Shown here: in pieces, positions 26,889-36,442 of the stretch | Layout of the letters: every line of letters begins with the position of its first letter | Position numbering within the stretch: position 1 is the first letter of the stretch | Assembly: GCA_017455525.1 (NCBI GenBank) | Contig: JAFTAP010000085.1 | Location: forward strand, 1 to 46,181 | Reading direction: 5' to 3' | Length of the DNA stretch: 46,181 bases | Source: Lachnospiraceae bacterium | GTDB taxonomy: Bacteria; Bacillota; Clostridia; Lachnospirales; Lachnospiraceae | Position numbers and translations under genes: made by a program | The notes under the pieces: model-generated | Seen by the model: only the letters and a program-made list of their open reading frames with translations | Databases searched by the model: none | What the model was told of the DNA's origin: nothing

Positions 26889-28702
26889 AACCCGTTCCTA
26901 CCCTCCTCGGTGCCATCAGTCCCTGCATTATTATCATCGGAGTGCTCCGAACTCATCGCCGGAAGTCTTATAGAAACCGTGGTTCCTTTATTCTCCACGC
27001 TTGAAATCAGAACCTCCGCTTCATCTCCATATAAGAGAGACAGCCTGTCCCTCACATTATGCATCCCTATACCTGAAAAATGCTCCTTTTTAGTATCACG
27101 GTTAAGCTCCATATCCGCCCTGTCCTGCTTCATGCCTACTCCGTCATCTGCTATACTCACCGCAAGGTTTTCTCCGGTCTTTTCCATGTATATATTTATA
27201 TTTCCCTTCCGTCCTGACGGAAAAGCATGAAAAAAAGCGTTCTCAACAAAGGGCTGCAGTATCATCTTAGGCATGAGACAGTCCATACACTCATCCTCCA
27301 CATGAAAAGCCACCCTTACAGTATCTCCATACCGCATCTGATTTATAAGCGTATAATTATTAAGGTTCTCCACCTCCTGCTTTACAGTTATGAACTCATC
27401 GGCATTGCTTATGGTATTCCTGAGCAGAGAAATAAAGGCGTCTATCATCTTAATAGTCTTTTCCCTGTCGCCTGCATAGACCATCCATTTAATGCTTGCC
27501 AGCGTATTATAGATATAGTGCGGATTTATCTGCATCTGCAGAGCCTTTATCTCCGCAGTCCGCTTCTCCTGCTGCGTATTCATCAGCTCATCAATATAGC
27601 TCTTGATATCATCAAGCATGTAATTATAAGTGACTGCAAGATTCCTTACCTCACTCGTGCCCTCGACAGGCATGTACTCCATGAAGTCGCCCTCCTGCAC
27701 CTTAGTCATCTTGCCCGCAAGCCTCGCGAGGGGAAGCATCGCCCGGCTCGTTAAGAAAAGCACCAGAACCAGAACTATCGCAGAGATCAGCACGCATATG
27801 AATATAAGGAGAGGCATATTATAAAGTCCGCCGAGTGCCTTGTCATTATCTATTATGCCGTATATCATGCAGTCCTGATAGGTAAGCTCACGCCTTAAGA
27901 CCGTCAGGTTAGTGCCATCCTCTGTTATGAATCTGTCTCCCTCTCTGTCCGATATATAGGACATCCAAGAGGCTTCATTTTTTCCTCCCACAGCGGCTCT
28001 GTCATCGGAGCAGAGAACCATTCCCTCCTTATCAGTCATGTAAAAGGACGAGTAATCCGTAATGAAATAATCATAGAACCTGCGCATATCGTCCTGCGTC
28101 AATGTAATCAGCACAACTGCGTATATCTCTCCTGTCTCCTGGTAATAAAGGGCTTTTGAGATAATAATGACATCCCTGCCCTTAGCCGTTGCCGTATATC
28201 CTCCGTGAGACACCTGATAATGCATTACATCCGGCTCATCGACGGCAAGCCTTACAGGGGCTGACTCCCATATGGCATCATCGGTCATTGAGATAGTCTC
28301 TGTTCTTGACAGATAATGCCTGTCATTCAGTCCCAGCACTAATATATTCATGCTTTCCATATCAGAGGACTTCGCGGCTTCAAGATCTGCTTCCATCTGA
28401 TAAATGTTGCGGAATCTGTCCATATTATCCATTTCTTCCTTTGAATCAAGGAAAAGACGGAAAGCCCAGCTTGAATCTATGGCGGTCATCATATCCTGCA
28501 GATCGTCATGAAAATCATCAAGCTCTTTTTCTATCCGCGAGAATACTTTCTCCTGTGACGCACCATAAGTATCGGTAAAGACCTGTCTTGACATATAAAG
28601 CACTGTAAAGCTAACTGTCACCGATATGAACACAAGACCTAAAAGAACGGGTATGAATATCCTCCCGAAGAGGCTTCCAAAGATATCCCGTGCTTTCTTC
28701 AA
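26885..28702 (-). CDS. YesM-type sensor histidine kinase
   Basis: A 605-residue membrane kinase: an N-terminal segment (about 12-33), an extracellular sensor of about 250 residues, a second segment near 292-312, a HAMP domain, and a His_kinase/HATPase pair. The phosphoacceptor lies in MQINPHYIYNTLASIKW. The ATP domain has MILQPFVENAFFHAF (N box) and IADDGVGM (G1), and SGIGMHNVRDRL follows. The family pairs with YesN-type regulators in carbohydrate control. Its start overlaps the regulator's stop by 4 bases. Confidence 0.95.
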   Translation of the reverse strand: MKKARDIFGSLFGRIFIPVLLGLVFISVTVSFTVLYMSRQVFTDTYGASQEKVFSRIEKELDDFHDDLQDMMTAIDSSWAFRLFLDSKEEMDNMDRFRNIYQMEADLEAAKSSDMESMNILVLGLNDRHYLSRTETISMTDDAIWESAPVRLAVDEPDVMHYQVSHGGYTATAKGRDVIIISKALYYQETGEIYAVVLITLTQDDMRRFYDYFITDYSSFYMTDKEGMVLCSDDRAAVGGKNEASWMSYISDREGDRFITEDGTNLTVLRRELTYQDCMIYGIIDNDKALGGLYNMPLLIFICVLISAIVLVLVLFLTSRAMLPLARLAGKMTKVQEGDFMEYMPVEGTSEVRNLAVTYNYMLDDIKSYIDELMNTQQEKRTAEIKALQMQINPHYIYNTLASIKWMVYAGDREKTIKMIDAFISLLRNTISNADEFITVKQEVENLNNYTLINQMRYGDTVRVAFHVEDECMDCLMPKMILQPFVENAFFHAFPSGRKGNINIYMEKTGENLAVSIADDGVGMKQDRADMELNRDTKKEHFSGIGMHNVRDRLSLLYGDEAEVLISSVENKGTTVSIRLPAMSSEHSDDNNAGTDGTEEGRNGL

Positions 28703-30216
28703 GACTTCCCTCTCCTGTAATCAGACGGCGTCCTTCCTGTAAGCTTCTTAAATACCCTGCTGAAATAGCTGTGGTCAGAGTATCCTACCTCCATGCCAAT
28801 GCTTGATATAGGTATATCACTGCTCTCTAAAAGTCTGCAGGCTTCCTCAATCCTGAGCCTGTTTAAGTAATCAGAAAAACCCTCTTTCTTATGCTGTGTG
28901 AAATAAGTCGACAGATAATTATAATTAAAGCTGAACTCCGATGCGAGATCCTCAAGCTTTAAGTCCTCTTTATAGTTGTCCGATATATAGGACAGCATCG
29001 CATCCATACGGGAATCCGTCTCAGATGCCGTCTCTCCCACAAGGCTCCTCAGTTCTTCAAATATCCCGCTCATAGCCTCACTATACGCATCTATGTCTAA
29101 AGCACTGTCTATCGCAGAGAATATGGTGTGTCTCTTATTCTCCCGCTCGACATCGCTAAGGCCATGAAAGTCTAAAAAATGATAGATAAGATTCTTCATC
29201 TGATTCTTAAGACCGTAGGAATCCATACGGGATTCAAGTGACTCATCATTATATACCTCAAGCATCGATACCGCGTCAGCAGACTGCTTAGATGTAAGGA
29301 ACTGATTGAATTTGAAGAAATCAAACTTCGCATGTACGCCCGCTTCAACCTTATCTTCCTCTGCATACATAAGCTTTTCCGACGGACGATAGAAACTTAC
29401 GTCCAGCCTCTTTATTATATCCTCCTCATATACCTCGTAAAGCTTAGATATATCCGTGAAACCACGGCTAACTAACCCGAATGTGCCTTCATATATCAAA
29501 AGAAGGCTGTCATTTATTCGCTTTATTATCTCCTTAAGCGAGGGACCATCGTGCATCTCATAATTAAAAAGCACGACCGCCGTCTCACCCCTTAGCATGA
29601 CGCTGATATATTTTATTACCTGCAGCTCATGAAGCTCCCTCGTAAGCTTATTGTAAACAGCCTCCCATATATCAGTAACCCCCCCATGAGCGTTTCTGAC
29701 ACTTACGGCATACAGCCGGTAATAGCCGAAGAAATATGCCTTCTTAAACTCATCAAAATCAAAGGGCTCCTTATCAAGCAGATATTTTTCAAGCTTGCTT
29801 TCATGGCTTGTTACGCCCTTGCCCTCATCCCTCTTATACCCAGGTATCCTGTCCGTGGCCTTACTTAGAACCTTCCTTAGCTCATCAGGTGTTAGAGCCG
29901 GCTTTAATATATAATCCACGATGCCGTTCATAAGGGTATGCTTCACATATTCAAAGTTATCATACCCACTGAGTATTATGATCTGCGTCTTAGGATAGAT
30001 GCTGTGAACCGCATCCGTAAAATCGACGCCGTCCATGACCGGCATGACGACGTCACTTATTATGATATCAGGCTCCAGGGAGCGCACGAGCTTCATGGCT
30101 TCATCGCCATTGGTAGCCTCACCGACTATTGAGTAGCCCTCGCCCTCCCAGTCGATCATGAACTTCAGCCCCTGCCTCATTATATATTCATCATCTACGA
30201 TAAGAACCTTAAGCAT
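28699..30216 (-). CDS. YesN-type response regulator with AraC DNA-binding domain
   Basis: A 505-residue regulator. The receiver domain (1 to about 120) has DDE at 8-10, phosphoacceptor D55 in IIISDVVMPVMDG, and the later conserved Lys in YILKPAL. A middle region of about 270 residues resembles no named domain to me. Two AraC-type HTH motifs end the protein, with GYSDHSYFSRVFKKLTGRTP as the signature. It is first in a coupled regulator-kinase-binding protein set and probably controls the neighbouring sugar genes. Confidence 0.95.
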   Translation of the reverse strand: MLKVLIVDDEYIMRQGLKFMIDWEGEGYSIVGEATNGDEAMKLVRSLEPDIIISDVVMPVMDGVDFTDAVHSIYPKTQIIILSGYDNFEYVKHTLMNGIVDYILKPALTPDELRKVLSKATDRIPGYKRDEGKGVTSHESKLEKYLLDKEPFDFDEFKKAYFFGYYRLYAVSVRNAHGGVTDIWEAVYNKLTRELHELQVIKYISVMLRGETAVVLFNYEMHDGPSLKEIIKRINDSLLLIYEGTFGLVSRGFTDISKLYEVYEEDIIKRLDVSFYRPSEKLMYAEEDKVEAGVHAKFDFFKFNQFLTSKQSADAVSMLEVYNDESLESRMDSYGLKNQMKNLIYHFLDFHGLSDVERENKRHTIFSAIDSALDIDAYSEAMSGIFEELRSLVGETASETDSRMDAMLSYISDNYKEDLKLEDLASEFSFNYNYLSTYFTQHKKEGFSDYLNRLRIEEACRLLESSDIPISSIGMEVGYSDHSYFSRVFKKLTGRTPSDYRRGKS

Positions 30217-30222
30217 ACCCTG

Positions 30223-30438
30223 TCAGAACTCAAACGAAGTGAACCTCTTCATCATGTCCTTATAGCGAAGACGTACTAATTCATTCTTTGCGAGCACGTC
30301 CTCCTCCGTGCCGGTATACTGACACCTCAGGCAGTAATATTCCTTCTTATCCTCATCGTAAAACATATCCACGTCGATGTCCCTTATGAAGCATGAAGGG
30401 CATCTGAAATTCAGTTTGCCTTTTCCAGACTGAGCCAT
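30223..30438 (-). CDS. zinc-ribbon microprotein
   Basis: A 71-residue protein with two CxxC knuckles, FRCPSCFIRDID and YYCLRCQYTG, spaced about 22 residues as in small zinc ribbons, and a basic helical tail. GGGGGAGGTG lies 8 bases before its ATG. It overlaps the end of the 612-residue gene by 28 bases and ends 6 bases before the response regulator, so it is embedded in the operon. The role is unknown; nucleic-acid or protein binding is possible. Confidence 0.8.
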   Translation of the reverse strand: MAQSGKGKLNFRCPSCFIRDIDVDMFYDEDKKEYYCLRCQYTGTEEDVLAKNELVRLRYKDMMKRFTSFEF

Positions 30439-32249
30439 GTCGTAAACACCTCCCCCTTAGACAGATCCTTCTCAAAACCCAGAGAGAACATGGGCGAAAA
30501 AGCATAGCCCTCTCTCACATAGCCTGTTGCTTCCTTATCCTCACAAATCATCGATACTTTGGTATTGACAGGCGGGATCACTGCACTTGCGGCAGCGGCT
30601 CCCTTAAGGCTATCACTCCTGTCAAGATATTCATAGTCAATTGACTTATACTCCTTACCGTCAGTTACCGCAAGCTTCACGGAAGACATATCCTCCGAGT
30701 ATTCATTCGTCCCGTAGCAGGCAGTTATATATTCATTCAAGTGAACCTTCTTAGTATCGTCAGTGGAATCAACTACAATACGGTCAATCCTTATCCTATG
30801 CGAACCCTCGGTAAACGTGAACTTCGTCTGTAGCTTGATCGTAAAATCAGCAAACCTCACATCGACAGGGTCAAGAGTCAGTATGGTGTCCTTGCCCTCC
30901 TTGCTGTAGTGCCCCTTAGTGCGTTCAAGGCATAAGTCTACTTCCTCTCCGCCATAGGAAAGCTTTGCGCTCTTTATCGTGCCCTCACCCGCATAGTGCG
31001 TGAAATACCCCGCCCTGTATTTATCCTGAATAAGAAATGGATATGACGCATTGGTTGGATTTCCGGTACCGATTCCCACAGGGATATTAAGCTTTGCGGC
31101 ATAAGGTCTCAGATCAAATATCGCTCCGCCCTGATCCATATTTATGCCTACCCTCATATCGGGATCGACATACCAGAAATACTGTTTGTCAGAGCCATAG
31201 AGTATGTCTCTCCATAGAGCTACCTCAGGCTCAGTATAGCCCTTCTTCCCCCTGTAATAATCAGCGAACTCCGCCATCGTCATGTCCTTAAGCTTTCCCT
31301 CGCTCTTAAGCTTACCGTAGTAAGCCATGCCATCCTCATAGGACTTCTTCAAAAGCTCATAGGGAGCCTCCCATCGTCCCATTTTATTAAGCCATCCGGG
31401 ACCTACGAACATCATGTTGTACGAATAGCCGTTATTATACTTCTCCTGTGCCCTGTACTGATCCACGATATTATAAAGGTATGGATACTCCCAAGTCTTG
31501 GTATCATAAATCATGCCACGCAGAACATTCTGCGGATGCGTACCGAAGTTGGAACCATTTCCGTCATAGCACGCCATGAGATCCCTTGACAGATGCGGTA
31601 TCGCGACTATTCCCGAATCATCCTCCTTGCACGAAGCGGGAACGTGTGTATTATACTTTGAAGGTATCCATGGATTCCATGGGCCGCCGTCCATGAAGGT
31701 GTACCAACTGTTATTGCAGGTATGATAAGCCTTAGGTCCTTCCTCCCAGCAGGTTGCGACCGCACACTTGACCGTAGGATACTTCTCCTTGATATAACTT
31801 ATAAGCTCCGCATCCATGTAATAAGAGCCCGTGCTTTCAGGATAATAACCGAAGCACTCGTAGAACTTGCCGAAGACATCATCCACTATCTGCTTCTTCT
31901 GCTCCATGGAGAACATCCATATGCAGAAGTCATGCGTCTTATATTTCTCTCTGAACTGCTTGCAGGGAAGCCCTAATAGCGATAGCGCAATCTCGTCGCC
32001 GTACTTCTCATGGTCTTCCTTTACCATGTCTATTATCTGCTGTGAGAAAAGCGATGCATAGGTTATCTGTATCGTAGTCCTAAGTCCGTTCTTATGAGCC
32101 GTGTCCTGCTGGAATCTGAAAATGCTCTCCGACTCATCAAGAAGCGACGACCTTCCGATGTCGTCCTTCTTCCCCTGCCCCGTGACCTTTTCCGCATACT
32201 CCGGCGCAAGCTCCGGCCTGTGTATGATATTTACAATAAAATCGCTCAT
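30411..32249 (-). CDS. 612-residue protein of unknown family, first gene of the sugar-sensing operon
   Basis: I do not recognise the family. There is no signal peptide or membrane segment, so it is probably cytosolic. The first about 300 residues alternate helices and strands with conserved-looking acidic, aromatic and His residues (FGYYPESTGSYYMDAEL, TCWEEGPKAYHTCNNSWY, GPWNPWIPS, IPHLSRDL). That suggests a sugar-active (beta/alpha) barrel of the deacetylase or glycoside hydrolase kind. Residues about 390-610 are predicted beta-rich, like the accessory sandwich of many glycosidases. The start ATG has GGAGGAGGGGG just upstream and a promoter about 60 bases further. Its place ahead of a carbohydrate two-component system supports a sugar-processing role. 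Confidence 0.75.
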   Translation of the reverse strand: MSDFIVNIIHRPELAPEYAEKVTGQGKKDDIGRSSLLDESESIFRFQQDTAHKNGLRTTIQITYASLFSQQIIDMVKEDHEKYGDEIALSLLGLPCKQFREKYKTHDFCIWMFSMEQKKQIVDDVFGKFYECFGYYPESTGSYYMDAELISYIKEKYPTVKCAVATCWEEGPKAYHTCNNSWYTFMDGGPWNPWIPSKYNTHVPASCKEDDSGIVAIPHLSRDLMACYDGNGSNFGTHPQNVLRGMIYDTKTWEYPYLYNIVDQYRAQEKYNNGYSYNMMFVGPGWLNKMGRWEAPYELLKKSYEDGMAYYGKLKSEGKLKDMTMAEFADYYRGKKGYTEPEVALWRDILYGSDKQYFWYVDPDMRVGINMDQGGAIFDLRPYAAKLNIPVGIGTGNPTNASYPFLIQDKYRAGYFTHYAGEGTIKSAKLSYGGEEVDLCLERTKGHYSKEGKDTILTLDPVDVRFADFTIKLQTKFTFTEGSHRIRIDRIVVDSTDDTKKVHLNEYITACYGTNEYSEDMSSVKLAVTDGKEYKSIDYEYLDRSDSLKGAAAASAVIPPVNTKVSMICEDKEATGYVREGYAFSPMFSLGFEKDLSKGEVFTTWLSLEKAN

Positions 32250-32304
32250 ACCCCCTCCTCCAATAATGCTAATTTATTATCTGACTATATCTGTCCGGAT
32301 GCTG

Positions 32305-32332
32305 ATTTTATTTATTACAATTCAACGGTCAA
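32305..32332 (-). promoter_or_regulatory. promoter of the sugar-sensing operon
   Basis: On the minus strand TTGACC (32332-32327) and TAAAAT (32310-32305) are 16 bases apart. They point at the 612-residue gene with a predicted leader of about 50 bases. Confidence 0.5.
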
Positions 32333-32444
32333 TGTCAGTAACCTTTACTTTCCTTATGAAAACTCAAAAGGCTCCGTCCTTATTGACATTTACATCATTA
32401 TATTCTTTGACAATCAGGCATGCAAGCAAAAACAACCTGCTGTT

Positions 32445-33296
32445 TTAAGCCCTATTGTAGCCGTCGAGGAAGTGGTGTGTCACGCCGTCCTGCTTGTAGG
32501 CTATTATCGTGGAGAGATTCACATGCTCTACGCTCTTGAAAATATTCGCCTCGGTGTATTGATTTTTCTCATGAAGCTCTTTGATAAGAGTCTTTATTTC
32601 AGCCCTTTTGCTGTCCATGCTTCCGTTGCCTGACGCCATTCCCTCGGTAAGACGGCAGGCACAGGCTATGAAATCAAGATTGTTGTGCTTCGCCCACTTC
32701 TTTATGCTCTCCTCCCTTATGAGATACATAGGACGGATAAGCTCCATGCCGGGGAAATTCACCGAATGGAGCTTAGGCATCATGGTCTGTATCTGCCCGC
32801 CGTAGAGCATGCCCATAAGTATCGTCTCTATCACGTCGTCATAATGATGACCGAGGGCTATCTTATTGCAGCCCATATCCCTTGCATGGGAATATAAGGC
32901 TCCCCGCCTCATCCTTGCGCACGGATAGCAGGGAGAAGTATCATTCTTACCCGTAATCTCAAATATCGAGGACTCAAAGCCTTGTAAAGGAACTCCCAGA
33001 AGCTTCGCATTTTCCCAAACCTTTTTACGGTTTATTTCATTATATCCGGGGTCCATTGTTAGATAGACCGCCTCGAAATTCCTCTCCCCATGAGCATAAA
33101 GCTCTTGGAAAAGCTTCGCCATAAGAAAGGAATCCTTACCACCCGACACGCACACCGCTATCTTATCGCCTGGCTGTATCAGCTCATATTTATTCACAGC
33201 CTGAGTGAACCTAGACCAAAGCTCCTTACGATAAGCCTTGATCATGCTCCTCTCAATCTCTTCCCGTATTGTGTTTTCTGAGCTCTTGTCATTCAC
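32445..33296 (-). CDS. TtcA-like PP-loop ATPase (tRNA thiolation family)
   Basis: A 283-residue PP-loop protein. The P-loop SGGKDS lies at residues 51-56, the second family motif GHHYDDVIET is intact, and the Fe-S type pair C123-x-x-C126 occurs in SPCYPCARMRRG. A third Cys pair lies in IACACRLTEG. This matches TtcA, which thiolates C32 of some tRNAs using an iron-sulfur cluster. Several PP-loop relatives share the layout, so the exact target is open. The start is GTG 33296, overlapping the aldehyde dehydrogenase stop as GTGA; an internal ATG at 33242 is less likely because it would remove only a short, conserved-looking helix. Confidence 0.85.
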   Translation of the reverse strand: MNDKSSENTIREEIERSMIKAYRKELWSRFTQAVNKYELIQPGDKIAVCVSGGKDSFLMAKLFQELYAHGERNFEAVYLTMDPGYNEINRKKVWENAKLLGVPLQGFESSIFEITGKNDTSPCYPCARMRRGALYSHARDMGCNKIALGHHYDDVIETILMGMLYGGQIQTMMPKLHSVNFPGMELIRPMYLIREESIKKWAKHNNLDFIACACRLTEGMASGNGSMDSKRAEIKTLIKELHEKNQYTEANIFKSVEHVNLSTIIAYKQDGVTHHFLDGYNRA

Positions 33297-34672
33297 TTGA
33301 GAACAAGATGGAATATCTTCTTATACAGCGGATTCTTGTATGGCTGGTATCGCATCGGCAAGTCTATCCATGTCTTCTTATCGAGGATGCTTTTGTTATG
33401 CGAGAAGGTATCGAAGCCTACCTTGCCGTGGTACGCTCCCATGCCGCTCTCTCCTACGCCTCCGAATCCCATTTCGCTAGTCGCAAGATGCACTACGGCG
33501 TCATTGATGCACCCTCCGCCGTAGGAAACCCTTGCTGTCACTTCCCTTATTCGCTTCCTGTCCTCAGCGAATATATAAAGTGCCAGAGGCTTCGGCTTAT
33601 CGGCAAGGTCTGCATATATATCCTTATAGCTTTCAAAAGTAAGCACAGGCACGATCGGGCCGAATATCTCCTCGCCCATTACCGCATCATCATAAGTAAC
33701 ATCATCCATGACTGTCGGCGCTATTTTCAAAGCATTCTCGTCTGTCTCACCACCGTAAACTACCTTATCTTTATTAATAAGGCCGGTTAGCCTGTCAAAA
33801 TGCTTCTTATTAATTATCTTGCCATAGTCGGGATTATTCAAAGGCTCCGCCCCGTACTGCCTTCTTATCTCTTTCTTTAGCTCTCTGATGAACTCGTCCT
33901 TCACGCTCTTATGGCAGAGAACATAATCAGGCGCAACACAGGTCTGCCCGCAGTTTAGGAACTTCGCAAAGACGAACCTTCTTGCGGCGAGTTTTATCTT
34001 TGCGCTCTTATCTATGATACAAGGGCTTTTGCCTCCAAGCTCTAAAACTGACGGCGTAAGGTTCTCTGCCGCATGACGGAGCACCTCTTTACCTACCGCC
34101 TGGCTTCCCGTGAAGAAAATAAGGTCAAACTTCTGCTCAAGCAGAGCGGAATTTTCTTTCCTTCCTCCCGTGACGCAGGCAACATGCCTTGGGTCGAAGC
34201 TTTCTTTTATAAGCTTTTCAATTATCCTGCTTGACGCAGGAGAATAAGCGCTGGGCTTTACTATAGCCGTATTTCCCGCTGCGATCGCATCAACAAGCGG
34301 ATCTATGGTAAGTAAAAAAGGATAATTCCATGGACTCATTATAAGAGTACAGCCGTAAGGCGAGGGCTTCACGAAACTTCTTGATACGAACTGCGTTATA
34401 GGAGAATGCACGGTCTTTTCTCTGGCATAAAATCTTACATGCTTAGCCATATAGCTTATTTCCGAAAGTACCAATCCTGTCTCGCAGAAAAATCCTTCTA
34501 AATCAGATTTTCCGAGGTCTTCCGTAAGCGCCTCTCCGATTCCCTTTTCATATTTCTTAATATTGCGGTAAAGCTTCTTTAAGCTTTCTATCCTGAAGGA
34601 CACAGGAAGCGTCGCTCCGCTGTTAAAGTATTTCCTCTGAGCGTAAAGTATATCCTCTATATTCGTACTCAT
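33293..34672 (-). CDS. aldehyde dehydrogenase, class-3-like
   Basis: A 459-residue NAD(P)-dependent enzyme oxidising aldehydes to acids. ELGGKSPCIID carries the catalytic Glu and FLNCGQTCVAPDY the catalytic Cys; NPWNYPF (as SPWNYPF) and GEEIFGPIVPV are family hallmarks. The short length and C-terminal basic hydrophobic tail (NPLYKKIFHLVLK) resemble the class-3/YwdH group, whose tail can touch membranes. It follows the alcohol dehydrogenase by 82 bases in the same direction, so the pair could convert alcohol to acid or the reverse. Confidence 0.94.
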   Translation of the reverse strand: MSTNIEDILYAQRKYFNSGATLPVSFRIESLKKLYRNIKKYEKGIGEALTEDLGKSDLEGFFCETGLVLSEISYMAKHVRFYAREKTVHSPITQFVSRSFVKPSPYGCTLIMSPWNYPFLLTIDPLVDAIAAGNTAIVKPSAYSPASSRIIEKLIKESFDPRHVACVTGGRKENSALLEQKFDLIFFTGSQAVGKEVLRHAAENLTPSVLELGGKSPCIIDKSAKIKLAARRFVFAKFLNCGQTCVAPDYVLCHKSVKDEFIRELKKEIRRQYGAEPLNNPDYGKIINKKHFDRLTGLINKDKVVYGGETDENALKIAPTVMDDVTYDDAVMGEEIFGPIVPVLTFESYKDIYADLADKPKPLALYIFAEDRKRIREVTARVSYGGGCINDAVVHLATSEMGFGGVGESGMGAYHGKVGFDTFSHNKSILDKKTWIDLPMRYQPYKNPLYKKIFHLVLK

Positions 34673-34754
34673 TTAATCACTCCATTCCTCATTCCAAACT
34701 ATCCAACCCAGTATGGATTTAGCCAAAGCGAATATTAAAATAATATTACAGAAG

Positions 34755-35963
34755 TTATTCTAACTCATCCGCTACCATATAATAATATCTCTCCAACTCC
34801 TTAGCATCCATAAGCCTCGGCACGGGATAGAGCGGATTCGCTTCCTTGTCGGCATGGCCTGCCATTACAGGTATGTCCTCTTTCCTTATTCCCGAAAGCT
34901 TCTCAGGTATCCCCATACGGCGGTTAAGCAGACGGACTGCCGCGATGAACCTCTTCGCATTCACCCTGTCTGATGCCCCGACCTTAGCTATGCCTGCTGC
35001 CTTTGCAAGCTCCGACAGCTTCTTATACACGCACTCACCGTAGTCCTCCAGTACTATCGGAAGCAGCACGGCGTTCGCAAGCCCATGAGGTATCCCATAC
35101 TGCCCACCGAGCGAATGCGCGACCGCATGCACATACCCCACATAGGATATCGAAAAAGCAAGCCCCGCACGGTTTGATGCATGGAGCATATTGTCCCTTG
35201 CCCTTCTATTCCTGCCGTCCTTATAAGCTGTCTCGATATTCTCGAATATAAGCCTCGTCGCTTCCTTTGCAAGCCCTCTCGTCTTCTCCGTAGTCGAGCC
35301 TCCGATATAAGCTTCTACCGCATGGGTTAAAGCGTCCATGCCCGTAGTCGCCGTAAGCGACGGAGGAAGCGTGTATGTCACCTTCGGATCAAGCACATTA
35401 TATCTTGGTATCAGCGGAAAGCTGTTCAGAGCGTATTTATGCTTCTTCTCGCTGTCTGTAATGATTGAGGCAACCGTCACCTCGCTTCCCGTGCCCGCAG
35501 TGGTAGGTATAGCGATAAGGGGCGGTATCCTGCGCCATATCTTGAGTATCCCCTTCATCTGATCAATGCTGCGCCAGGGGTAAGCAAGCCTAGCCCCGAC
35601 CGCCTTAGCGCAGTCGATTGACGATCCCCCGCCGAAGCCAATGAGCGCCTTGCAGTTATTCTTCATATATACCCGCCTTGCCGCCTCGACATTATGTATC
35701 GTGGGATTCTGCTCCACCTTATCAAATACTGCGCAGCGGATATCATTTTCCTTTAATACCTTCTCAAGTCTTGCCGTGACGCCAGCATTCCTAAGCCCCT
35801 TGTCCGTGACAAGAAGCACCGAGCTTCTGCCAAGCTTCTTTAATAATACGGGAACCTCGTCCACGCTTGCCATCTCCTTAGGGTCCCGGTATGGCAGCAC
35901 TGGTATCGCCATCTTGAAAGCGAACTGAAAAGTCCTGCAATAAATCTTCTTTAATAGATCCAT
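34755..35963 (-). CDS. iron-containing alcohol dehydrogenase
   Basis: A 402-residue group III (Fe-type) dehydrogenase. The nucleotide site is IGFGGGSSIDCAKAVG. Metal ligands are visible in GMDALTHAVEAYIGG and HAVAHSLGGQYGIPHG. A longer frame opens at GTG 35975, but ATG 35963 is preferred because GGAAGGTGAG sits 7-8 bases before it. A promoter is visible upstream. With the following aldehyde dehydrogenase it suggests interconversion of a short alcohol and its acid; the substrate cannot be told. Confidence 0.94.
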   Translation of the reverse strand: MDLLKKIYCRTFQFAFKMAIPVLPYRDPKEMASVDEVPVLLKKLGRSSVLLVTDKGLRNAGVTARLEKVLKENDIRCAVFDKVEQNPTIHNVEAARRVYMKNNCKALIGFGGGSSIDCAKAVGARLAYPWRSIDQMKGILKIWRRIPPLIAIPTTAGTGSEVTVASIITDSEKKHKYALNSFPLIPRYNVLDPKVTYTLPPSLTATTGMDALTHAVEAYIGGSTTEKTRGLAKEATRLIFENIETAYKDGRNRRARDNMLHASNRAGLAFSISYVGYVHAVAHSLGGQYGIPHGLANAVLLPIVLEDYGECVYKKLSELAKAAGIAKVGASDRVNAKRFIAAVRLLNRRMGIPEKLSGIRKEDIPVMAGHADKEANPLYPVPRLMDAKELERYYYMVADELE

Positions 35964-36045
35964 CTGAAAACTCACCTTCCGTATAATCTTAAATCCATAA
36001 CGGTCATGTCACTCGACCGTCACGCCATCTGAGCAACATTATAAG

Positions 36046-36074
36046 ATTATAATTAAAAACTGGCTTTCATACAA
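36046..36074 (-). promoter_or_regulatory. alcohol dehydrogenase promoter
   Basis: On the minus strand TTGTAT (36074-36069) and TATAAT (36051-36046) are separated by 17 bases. A second TATAAT lies at 36043-36038. The leader would be about 75 bases and includes an inverted pair ACGGTC/GACCGT near 36000-36020 that might be an operator. Confidence 0.5.
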
Positions 36075-36213
36075 CCATTTATTATACTAACAACTGAAAT
36101 TGCTAGCGTTTTCATTCTTTTTACCGATGTAAACGTCATTAACCTTATTATCCTATAGCTACCGTTATGCTTCCTTGTACCCCTTGAGCTCCTTATAAGT
36201 CTTTATTATAAGA

Positions 36214-36265
36214 TGATGCTGGGGTCAAAAGCCCCTTTGCGTTGTTTATGATGCTTACGCATGGC
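36214..36265 (+). repeat. dispersed intergenic repeat, copy B
   Basis: Identical at 51 of 52 bases to 18848-18899, 17.3 kb away and in the same orientation. It contains the hairpin GGGGTCAAAAGCCCC. It opens a longer hairpin-rich block reaching about 36485. Confidence 0.85.
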
Positions 36266-36284
36266 GTCTTCGCTCCGCTACGGT

Positions 36285-36347
36285 CGGTGCTAAGCAAACA
36301 GCCACTGGCTGTTTAGCACCGGAATCCGCTAATTTGCTACGCAAATT
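36285..36347. repeat. two strong hairpins in the repeat block
   Basis: The first spans 36285-36321: arms CGGTGCTAA...ACAGCCA and TGGCTGTTTAGCACCG pair over 16 bases with a 4-base bulge. The second is a perfect 7-base hairpin AATTTGC-TAC-GCAAATT (36331-36347), like the small hairpin beside copy A. Confidence 0.8.
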
Positions 36348-36442
36348 GCTCCTTCACAATTTGTAATAAACGGGACCGCTTACGGTAGATTCCTTATGAC
36401 GATTCACTGTTTTCGAATCCTGCTTTACGTCCCCAAAAAAAT

